Part shown: piece by piece, positions 1 through 12,000 of the stretch
Numbering within the stretch: the first letter of the stretch is position 1
Layout: every line of letters starts with the position of its first letter
Assembly: GCA_947044365.1 (NCBI GenBank)
Contig: OX345636.1
Location: 5,600,001-5,664,000, forward strand
Source of the DNA: Petrosia ficiformis
Taxonomy: Eukaryota; Porifera; Demospongiae; Haplosclerida; Petrosiidae
Length of the DNA: 64,000 bases
Direction: 5' to 3'
Made by a program: the position numbers and the translations under genes
Notes under the pieces: generated by a model
What the model was told of the DNA's origin: nothing
What the model saw: only the letters and a program-made list of their open reading frames with translations
The model's database searches: none

Positions 1-3000
1 ATGCTATCACCAAGAACATCATCAATCTCATCAAGAAGCCTATGTATAAATATGGAAGATTGAAATAGAGCAATGAAAGTGTTTGAATAAATGTCTGTAT
101 GGTTGGTTATACATGTAGATACTATTCCACTTTAATTGCATGTACTAATTTTAGTGGTTTTAGCGACTAAGATATTAATCGCATACACGACATTTCATGA
201 TCATTAATTCTTATTAGGCATATTAGGCTTGGCTCAGAAATTCACTAAAATTAATGCATGCTAAATCTGAGCATCAAAAAAGAGCTATATTTAATGGACA
301 CAATTAACAGTAAGATTAATGTAGACATGCACACACACACACACGTGATAATACCTTGATAACACATTTCGATGTTGCAGAATTAATATCACTGCAAAAG
401 CTAATGCATTGCCAGTTGTTTCTTGACCTGATAACAGAACATTATATTATGACATAACATTGAAATGTATTTAGAATTACCAGCGATAAAGAAAATAACA
501 AAGTCATCCACTAATACTTCAATATCAACTTTCTCTTCATTTTCTGAATGTTTAAAACGATTATTATGATAACAATTGTATTAATTATTCCCATAGAATT
601 GTGTTATTCCTTACGTGCCATTCTTAGTATACATGTTAGTATATCATTAGGTAGAGTATCTCCTTTCTCAAGAGATTCAATCCTCTTTTTAATACAATCC
701 TTTCCAATTCTACGAAGAGCTCTGATACACTCGGAGTATTTTTGAGATTTAAATGGATGAAGATACTGTTTGGGAAGTAAATAGTAAAACTGTAAGTTAC
801 AGCCAGAAGCAACATAGATTACAACAAATTTTAGCCATGATGAAGTCAGTAGAGTAGGGCTAAACTAATTATAACAATTATTACAAATGTTGTGCCTTTA
901 TTAGTATAGATAACAAACATGTGTAAATGTATGTGAAAATGTATAGGTTCTTATACCAAGGTAAACTCAAGTCAATTTGGAACTAATAGCTAGCTATTCT
1001 ACCTGAAATATATTCCAAAGTTCTCCAAGGTCCTTTAAAAGGTAAGGAGAGTAGATAATTAAAATGATAACTATAATAGGCTGTTATGTTTCAGGCATGA
1101 TAAAGTCAGCCATGATTACTGAATGCTGAACACCACAAAGCAGTCATAGGGATACCTTTTTTCTCCATATATTTTGTTACATCAAACAGTTATCTTCTGT
1201 AAAACATAACAGGTTGGATAGTTAACACTGATTATGTAATAGTTATAACACATTTTACTGTTTTAATGTAGCACGAGGGTGGGTCAATAAAAGTTGAGTT
1301 GACATAATATATACACGAGCCAAAGGCGAGTGTGTTATGTAAATGAAACCTTTATTGACCGCCCAAGTGCTACATTGAAACACAAGATGTACTGTCAAGT
1401 GTATCATAAGTGATTTATTGATGATCTGGTGAACTACCACTGTCAGCTTCGTTAGTAGACAGACACTTCACATATACTGGTTTCATTCATTGTATTTTTA
1501 AAAAGAGCATCATATATTACTTGTATGTATTGTAAAGCAAATTCCAATTGGTGGTAAGAGTAAACTTGTATACTTTATGGCAAACCCTACATCTTGCTAA
1601 ACATTTGGAGTGAGTAGTTGGTCAGGTTTCAGGAAGTTCAAATAACTCCTGGTAGTTGACACGGACCTTGACGCCTCCATCGTATTCAGTTGTTTCTTCT
1701 AGTATTGTTAATACATAATAAATAAACATGAAGTGCCATGACAAACTGTCATACAGGGAGAGCGTCCCTATCATGGCAGCACTAGTGTCAAAGGGAATTC
1801 ACTATATAGTCACCACCAAGGAATGTGGTGATTGAAGGCAGACTGATTATATAACAAGAATTATAAAAAAATATTTTTCAATGAAAATGAAATATGTAGG
1901 GACGTCAAAACCCAAAAAGCATGCAAACAAGATCAGGCAACTAACATAGGACCCAAAATTAAACAAACCACTTCAATATAATCCTACATAATACAGTTCT
2001 TTGTATTTTGCTTCATAGCGGTGTAAGTACTTATGTAGAATTATATGGAAGTGGTTTGTTTAATTTTCCGACCTTCTTTGCATGTTTTTTGGGTTTTGAC
2101 ATCCCTAAATCTTTTTTCATATTTAAGGAAAATGTTTTTTTATGTTTACAATGTTTTTTTTTCAATAGTGTGAATATTATTGCAGATTGCAGAATTACTG
2201 GTGTACGATATATATCATATGAAATCATACAATCATAAATGCATTAAAATGTTCATTTACAGATGATGTCTACTATTTCATTTACAGCACTGTCTGCAGT
2301 CCTACAAAAAGTAGTGTATGCTTGTGACTGATCAATGCAACAGCTCCTTTTCACCGGTGGATAGAAAACACAAACTGTGAATCATGGATTACAGACTGAT
2401 GTCATGTGACACTGCTGGGCATCATGTGATACTCATATTTCTTGGTGGTTATAAAAAGAGGAATGAAAAGTGGAGAAACAGAAACGGGAAATGAGGTTCA
2501 CTACATAGTGATTGAACCCTAAAAATGAAAGAGTACTGCCTCACTGTGCTTGGTAGCTAGAGGGCACCTTTATGGCTGGCTCACACTGCACACTCATCCC
2601 TATCGCCTTAACTGTAGAAATCCACTAAAGCTAATTTAATAACATTTATTATGTGCTGATTTTAACAAAATTCCTAGTTCATTTGATTTGTAATCCGTGA
2701 TGTGCAGTCCGTGTTTTCTAGCAACCCACAGAAACGCTTCCGGCATATACAAATGCGCAATTTAATTCCACCTGGCTTGACTAATGAATACATTTATGAA
2801 AATGGCATCCAATTTGAGATTAAGTTGGTAGTCATTGAGACTCTCTTCTTTTATTGTATCTGAAGATGTCATCTCGATACTTGTATATGAGAATTGTACT
2901 ATGAATATGACTGGAGTAGTGCTAGAATCATTTTGATAGTTCAAAAAACAAAAAATGGTTTGTCTGGAAAATAATATTAATTGATGAAGATTTTGCCAGT

Positions 3001-6000
3001 TTTACCACTTGCTGGTTCTCTACCTTAACAACAATCTTTGTTTCTAGAAGGTGTTAGTAGCTATGAAAACACTAGATATGAATGGGTATGTGTGTGTGGA
3101 AACTTATGTGTATATATTACCAGAGATTTCAGCACATCACTTGCAATTGAAATTTATGGGCAGCCATTTTTTTCCTTGCCATCCATACATAGAGAGTACT
3201 ACTGTACTCTCTGATTTACCTCGTATTTGATGTATGGTAATGCCAATTGGTCCTGAATGGCCTTGAAAACATTCGCCACTACTGAATGTATAGTAACATC
3301 TCCTTTACTATGCTTGAGATCAAGTCGCTGTGGTGGCCACTCCTTGGAGAAATCAGTTGAGAAAGCAACCTAAATAATAATGTATGGAAGAAATTGTATC
3401 CATGTTATTCATTCATTATAACCTATTGGGCCATCGCTGTGATTCCTTTCCCACAGGTTTGAACTACATAGTTATAATTATGTTGGTGTCATTCTTCAGG
3501 GGTTGGCCCAGTCAATTAAAGGGTATGGCCACAAATGAATAGCATGAGTATAATATTTTATAACTGTAATATATAATTTATATAGTGATGTATGATATGT
3601 ATTGATATATCAAAATGAATTTTCATTCAATATTGTGATACAATATTGACTTTTGTGTGTATCAATACACTAGAATGGACAGTTTAGCAAACCTGGTATT
3701 TCCCAATTCTCTAATTTGATGCCTAAAAGCAATTATAACAAGCTAGTGCATATAACTTTGATTGATTCCTTTTACCATTTCTTGACAAATACAAGACATT
3801 TATTTACATTTTAATTATTATTTCAAGTATCGTGATACTGTATCTTATTGTATTTTGGCAGAATATGTAATACTATTATTCAGTACTATCGTACATCCCT
3901 AGTAAGTAGTGTTGCACCTATACAGCATTTTGCATATATACCTATATTTGATAACCTATATTATGCAGATCCAATCCGATATTATTGGTGTGAAATATAG
4001 TAGTTGTATTTATCTAGTATACAACTGTACACACTTGGTACGTACAGTGTTAATTGTTCTATTGTTTGTGTACTATATATTCAGCCCAAAGTACATGTAG
4101 TTACAGGCATGCTTGCTTGCACATAATTAACCCGAGCGCGTAGGCGGAGGGTTATTGTAATTGGTTTGTGTGTGTGTGTGTGTGTGTTCCCACTAATCTT
4201 TGCAACGGCTTACTTGGATTCTTGGTCACTGCGAAGGAAAGAGCACACTAGGTCTACTGCGAGATTCAAGCGATTTGCAAGAAAACTCTTCGATGGAAAA
4301 ATACAGTCGTGCAAAGTCGAAAAATAGGCTTTTTTCACCCGTCACCATTGTTACTCAGTCACGCCTATGTAACGTTATTAGTTAATCCGAACGTAGGCGG
4401 AAGTTATAGTAATCGAGCATGCATACGAAGATTCTAGAAAGGTTGAAGTGTTTCTTCAGCTATCTGTGAAGTCTTGTCACCAGTTCTGAGGAGATATAAA
4501 TCTGAGTTGATGAGGAACACCCATGACGCCCCGTTTCATTGTTGATTGTTTATGCTGAGAAACATTCATTCATAGTAGCATCTTTTTACCGAGGGTTCTG
4601 CACTTTAGTGTATTTATTTCAGATTATACTTGTGGAGTTTGACAATAATGTATCTCCAAAGCCTAAAAAATATTGTGTAAGCTGTATAGGCAATGTATGC
4701 AGTTGCCTATATATACTGATACTCTGCCTATATCTTTAATATAGAGCACCTACTCTAGTATGGGTGCAACTCTACTAGTAAAATATAACACGGAAAACAA
4801 TGACATAGCTATAATAGTAGTAATAATTATAATAATGAAGAAACAAATATTTATAGCATGTAAGACAATGATATATTTATCAAAAATATGGAAAATAGAA
4901 TATAATGGAGGTTGTAATATTTCACTCACTTTACTGATAACATCCAGAGTAGTATTAGATAGAATATCTTTCATCGGTACTTCAGTCTTCCCATCAGCCA
5001 ATGGTTTTAGTTTATTCATCATGACATCCACACAAGTGTTAAAGGATGGCACTAGTCCACGCAAATGGCTATATATAAATACTCAGTAAATATTTGTGTA
5101 TGGTTTTATCAGCCTTTAATAAAAAAAATGTTTCCTACAATAGAGTACATTCCTATAAATACTTCTAAAAGTATACCTATAATGGGGACCAGTGAAAGCT
5201 TCCTGATTATAAGTGTCAGAGTGATGGCCCAGAAAAAAAAGCACAATCAGTAAAGTGATAATATTTGTTTGTCGTATGTCAAGGTGTGCTTATCTCAAAG
5301 GGTTCTTAATTACAAGGATTAATGAGAGACTGAAACAAATGTGCCTGTTTTTAGGACGTATCTGGAGAAAGAGGTTTCACTGTACTAATTGATTAGTGCT
5401 GGATGTGTTTGATCAACTGGACACTGATTGTCTGGTTATATTAATCACTATAGTACATGAACAAACTTACCCTTTGTTAAATGCTGGATCATACAGTTTT
5501 CTTCTTGGTTTCCATGTTTCATAATCCAGAATGGTTAAGAGACCTTGTCCTGCTAATCTAAAAATTCATCAAGAATGAAAAGGACTGTGACTGTGGATAT
5601 GCAAATCAGTCATTTGGCATATAAAAATTTTGGCAAATGCATACATTAATTTTAAATGTTTGTTATTCAGCCATTTTGTAAATGAAAGCAATAAATTTTG
5701 TAACTAGGTGGGTCAATAATTGTTATCCCTGGATTCCAAATTAAACTCAATCAATTCAGGGTACATTCCGATACATGTATCGGAATGTACTAGTACTACA
5801 CTTTTCTATTGCATCGGTATCAGTACGTACTAGTATGTGAATAACCAATAATGATCCATGTGGCCATTAATTGAGGCTGGGTATGGTCAAAAGTTGTGTA
5901 TGTGAGAAATCAAATGAGAGTTTGGCAGTACTCAGTTTGTGCTACAGATAGTATGTGTTTTTCCTGTACTAAAACAATATCCACATTATTATATCAAATT

Positions 6001-9000
6001 AAAGTCTGTTAATCATAAAAATTGCGCTATGTATAATTATTATTATGATTTCATTATACAAAATCATGAAGTAATTATTATAAAATGTTAATTGGTTATT
6101 ACCAGTATCGGTATTTTAGTATTGGCTAATGTTTACTCATTCAAAATAGGTAGCTATCATTAATATTGGTTAAATATGGTATTAGTGGAACCAGGAGCTT
6201 ATGAGTGCTGTGAAGCAGCGCGAAGGAGCATCAAACTGCACTAACCATCTGTTGTTGAATGAAAGGATGGTAAGTATTCCAAAGTGGGTGAGCAATTATT
6301 AGAATCTAGTCAAGATAACAATGTTGAACAAACTCATGCAGAAAAACAGCCACAGTCCTAACCAGATTCGTTGTTTAGTAGAGATGAAATTGTGATCAAA
6401 AGAACCAATGCACAGATTTCCAGGATGGAACATTTCAAATGGGACACTTCAAACTAACTAGAAGGCTGAAACGCAAGTTCTACAAGCCAAAGAAGAAACT
6501 TGAGAAGAAAACTTGAATACAAGGAAGTTTTAAATCCTGCTCCAGGTAACAAACTAATCGCTAATCATCATGTGCTTATTTCATTAGAGATATTGCTTTT
6601 GTTGTTGTCTATTAATAGTCCTTTTGTACACCCTATACACACTGACAGTACTTTGACACTTTTATTAGAGTTCTGTCTGGAAAGAAGTGGGGGATTATAC
6701 AGACTCATCTTGTCAGACGCACACAATAGTCGATTAAAAAAATCATTTTATTTTTTAATTTTAATAAACTCTTGTCATGCCTACTTAAATCACTTACGCA
6801 GTTTACAGAGGTTTTCCATATAAGGCGGTTTGCAATGGTGTGATTCGACAACAGATGGTTTGCAAAACATACTGGAGTTTGACGCTCATTCGCACCGCTT
6901 TGCGGCGCTCATAAGCTCGAGCAAAGCGGGGCTATAGTTTGGTTCAATTGAAATTTTCAGTGGTGGTGGCAGTGGTGGTTTTTCAGATTTTAAACAGCTG
7001 TTTCTGTTTATGGTTTAAAGCTATGCTTATTAAACTCACAGATATGTTGGATAAGGTTGATTCCTATCCAATGGCTAACATATCTAGCCAGAATCAGTCT
7101 TTTCTGTGTGTATAATGGGAGAAAAGTAGCATTATCGCTCTACAGTACTGAATATGTAATGGCAGGCTCTTAAGCTGTTATTTTCACAATTGAATACTAC
7201 AGTTGGTGCCCACTCAGTTACTAACAAATGCAGCCTGAGTTATCAAAAAAAATTGAGAAAATCAGCTCTATCTTTCTCACAGACCTTGTATGGGCAGCCA
7301 TTTCGGAGGGTGCGGCTTAATTTCACTGACAATTAAGGGGTGTGGCTTTGCATACTGAGCAAGGGTTTCCATGCAGAATGGTGTATCCCTAGTTATTTAT
7401 CTAAAATAACTATATTCGAATAGTCGTTACTTATATTGGTATTCAAATGAGTATTTGGTTGTTCATTCGCATGCAGCAAAACAAAAAATTAGACGGAAGT
7501 TTCTATCGTTACTACATGTACTTACAGCAAAGCTGTGAGCTATCATTATTTAATAAGCAAGAGAATATCCAAATATTTGTTCATTGAGGAAATAAACTCC
7601 AAAAAGCATTATTGCTTCAACAATAAAATAATTGTTATAAAATATCTACAGTCATTATTACTTGTATACTAATTGTATGTGCATTTCAAAGAAAACTATA
7701 TATTATATCTAATATATACCTTTCTCCACATAACGTCATAAACACTTTGTAAATATTATGAGGTTTTGAATGACGAGGATTGACAAGCAATTCCTAATTG
7801 GAAAAAAAAAAGATATATTGAGAAAAAAGTATCCCTATAATTGGTTTGTGATGACTATGTATCAATCATTGCTGATAGAACTAGTGTCTCTACCTTTCTG
7901 TGTACTCGAAAGCTGGGGCCTGAAAATGTAAGTGTAAGCCTGATTGCAGTCTAAGTATACAGATCTTTAATGAACTGACTGAAGTATTACTTCAAATTTC
8001 TAAATGATGACTTCCTCATGTCTGAAACTTGACAATGTATTATACTTACTTTTAAAACATTCTTGCATAATATTTATACTGTTTCCTGCTTTATACAACA
8101 GTTATTAGCAGTTTTACATTCTTTCTGAACCTCTTCCTGTAGCTCAAATGCACGTTCTTTTACGCAGCACGCCCAGTAATTGACCATCGGCCTATTATTC
8201 CCAAAGCTTTGCTTATTCTGAATTTCCCAAATTAGTATCCTATTATTGATAATTATTCACCAATTATTCTTTTAAAATTTCGAAAACCCACATACATGTA
8301 AGTGGTGGATTCAGTTGCACTCTTTGCTTCCTTAATTGGGTTAAAATAATTGCCACATGACATACGGTGGCGCACATGTTGGAAAAAATAGCCGGCTGTG
8401 ACACCAGCTTTTCTTTGCTGAACATCTTGCAGTTCTAGTTCTTCTGAGATAGATAGTCTATTGAGTCGATTACGATGTCGTAAACCTTCAGAAATCTCTG
8501 AAATTATTCTTATTCTGGAAAGCTCCTTTTATTCTTTCAATTGTTCAGAAACAATAGCCACAGGCCTAACCCCCGGAACTGACGCAACTTCTTTAACTAC
8601 GTATACAATGCATAGTCGTGCAAGTGACGCAAGAATATAGTTTCAACCCCCTGGAAAGCAACTATGGAAATGTCCCTACTATGCAGCCATAAAAAAAACT
8701 GCATAATTATCATTTTTGAAATTATGTGATACGAAAATGCAAAACAAGTTTGTATTTAGTGATGTGCGATACGTATATTAGGATTGGGCAATATTAATAA
8801 TTATATTTTGCAATATGATCCTTGTTTTGAGAGTACATGACTCAAGTGTTATAGTATTTTCGTTATTATATTATTATAACTGTTATTTAATTGTAGGAAG
8901 ACAATATTTTGCCATTACAGCAAACCAAAATCATGGATATGATTATTGCAATGTGAAATTTATACGAATTATTGCCCGACCCTAATGTACCGATATTTTC

Positions 9001-12000
9001 ATTCAATATCAGGATACAATAATTATTGGCTTTTGGGTGTTTCTATGCCTGATTTTTATAGCCTGTGAAGCCATCCCTATGATTGCTTTCCAATTTTTCG
9101 AACTATAATATAATCTGGTGTCACTTATGCGAGTATGCGTACTTAAGGAAGTTGCATCATTCCTGGAGGCTCGGTCAATTAAGGTTACGGTACAGTGTTT
9201 TGCCACGTGTGATGCGCGGGTAAGTCACACGTGGTGATTATATTATATGGAAGTGCATGCATGCATGCTATTTCTTTGGCATCAGTTTATTCCCTGGTTA
9301 AGTTACGGGAATTCCTGCCGTATACTGTGTGTTATCTAATTATAGTCAGGTGTGGGCAGGGCGGCTCGAAGAGTTTTCACAAAGACAACGAAAGATTGGC
9401 AAGAAATGAAGCTAGTTGTAGTCATATTTTTGGCAGCAATACGTAATATTAGTTGTATTGCACATCCCTGTAGTCATGCATATTGTGATATTTATGGCAG
9501 CAATACATATTACTATTATTTTGTTGTATCACACATCCCTGTAATCATGCATATTGTGATATTTGTATCAAGATGGTTGAGAAAAAGAGATTGGATTCAA
9601 CTGTTTGTACATGCACTAATTACACTGCAAAAATAAAATTGTTAAAATAACTAGTTTATTCGTTAGTGCAGTTGCATAGAATAGTAAATTATAATTTAAT
9701 TGGTCATGGTATGACTACATGGTGACATATAATGTACTTGTGCCAATTATAATTTAATAATTGCACTTCATATACTGTCTATATAATAGATTAATAAAGA
9801 AGTAGAATAAATGTTTTCAAACCTTTCTTGTGTTTGTAATATGAGATATTACAATTGGTACATACATCTTTTATCATGCAGTCATAACAACTGTATGACT
9901 AATCAATTAAATTATGATTTGCATCCTTGCAACTGCACTATCCAATACATTTGTTATTAATTTTTAACAATTCTATTTTTTCAGTGTAACGTTTTAATAT
10001 CCCAGATATTTGGGATGTAGAGTACCTGACTTTATTAAGTTTACATACTCTGATGGGAACTATACAGTTTAATAAGATGATAGCTACTATACTTGTAAGG
10101 AGTACTATAGTACTACTTTATATACTGTAATCACAGTAATGTACGAATCCCTTTACATTTGTATGAAATAGCATAGTGGTAAGGTTTAATATTGTGTAGT
10201 ACATTCGAAGTTCAGTGTACTTCATTCACTTCATTTTAGCTGAAATAGACAGGATAATCGATATGAAAAGTTTCATTCCTGCTTCTGAAAGCACCTTGAT
10301 CACTGTAAAAATGAATTTGTTATTTTAACTGACAAGTTATTACCTCAGTTGCACTTACATTTCCAATATATAGTTAGAAACATGAAATACAAGGATAATT
10401 AACATTTTGTCCGGTTATAATATAGCTATACACCCTACTACCATATAAAGAGGCTGTTATTGATAACATAGTATGTACATTCCTGATTGCATGATTAGTG
10501 ATATTTTTACTATAAACATATTATGAAGTTATCAATAACAGCCTCTTTATATGGTAGTAGGGTGTATATTGGTATGTACTACATACCAATATACACCCTA
10601 CTACCACATAAAAATGAGATAATATTCATAGGAAGAAACTATTTGTATCAAATTAGTAATTATAGTAACAACTAGTCATGCAATCATGAATGTATATACC
10701 AATATACACCCTACTACCACATGCAGGATGTGCAATGACTGTAGTCATAACATTCCTTTTTATTATAATATATAGCTATATTATAAGGATGTGTATCATT
10801 AAAATTTCTGTCCCAATTATCATAATTATAAAGTTTATCACGATAATTACGATACTTTAAAGCTTTATGTTCTTCCATGTAGCAAATCCACAATTGATTA
10901 GTCAGATTGCCATTGTAAGGCAAATGCTCCTTACACAAATGACAAATTACCTCTTTGCTGTTTAGTTGGAGCATCGAATTTGAATCTGAATAACTGCCAG
11001 ATCTTGCTTTTGGCTCCTACAAGTAAAGCCAGCGAATCATGCTATTCTTCAACTTCCTTGCTAGCCTAGCCATCAGTGTAGTGTGTACAAACTGAACTGC
11101 GCGTGGCACGAACGCATGTGTCAAACAATGATAATTATTAAAATTAAATATTATAATTATATCGCGATATGGATTCCTGATATCGCTTATCACGATAATT
11201 ACTTCAGTGATGAAAATATCACTATATTGATATTATCACACATCCTTACTATATTATAACCAGACAAAATGTTAATTATCCTCGTATTTCATGTTTCTAA
11301 CTATGTATTATAAATGTACATGCAACTGAGGTAACAACTGGTCTGTTAAAATAACAAATTCATTTTTACAGTGATCTTGTTCCAAACTAGGCACAGATTT
11401 TGAACTTGTTATTGTGTACTAAAAACTGATGCCCTGCACCCTTAAATGACTATGTGCATATACTTAAACAGTTGAATCCAGCCATGAAACGCTAATGTTT
11501 ATAGTACAAACTGAATATCAATGAACCCAAAATAATTAATAGTCGCATCTTTAGTTATAATTGTAAACTTATCGTGTTTATTATGAATACCTTGGCATTG
11601 TCTGGATCCATACAAATAATCCAAGGTCGTATAATGGCATGTATAACAAAGAGTGGTCCTCCTCCAGCTTCCTCACTCCTACATTTTTTAAAAGATAGGA
11701 AGTGTAAAACTGACATGAACGTAAACGAATATAAGCAGGATAGAATAAATATTTGCATTGACATTAATATTTACAAAATTAAAAAATATGTTGCGGAAAA
11801 GGTATCCCTACGATTACTTTGTACCACTAGTTTCTCTACTTTTCTGTGTACTATATATGACAACTGGAGCCTGAAGAAGTAGCGTAACTGCAGTCTATGT
11901 ACACAGATCTTTGAAGTACTCCTTCAAGGTTATAGACGATAACTTCTTCGTGTCAGAAAATCAACAACTTATTGTGCTTACTTGCTAAATATTCTTACAT

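Larger units (their letters stand above)
10301..11373. mobile_element. Long-TIR element of the CACTGTAAAA family hosting nested insertions
   Basis: About 130 bases at the left (from CACTGTAAAAATGAATTTG to TGTCCGGTTATAATATAGC) are repeated in inverted order at 11,249-11,373 with few differences. The interior holds a 39-base perfect inverted repeat built on ACACCCTACTACCATATAAA (10,430-10,565), further copies of that motif to 10,727, and a hAT remnant at 10,784-11,248 with its own target duplication. No intact frame. Confidence 0.75.

Noticed and set aside
548..745. Plus-strand frame of 65 codons
   Set aside because: It is the shadow of P450 exons 765-615 and 543-481 on the other strand.
4120..4440. 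Possible gene around CCCGAGCGCGTAGGCGGAGG
   Set aside because: A 61-codon frame with a (GT)n tract upstream and no motif; the GTAGGCGGA phrase repeats at 4,392, suggesting a decayed repeat.
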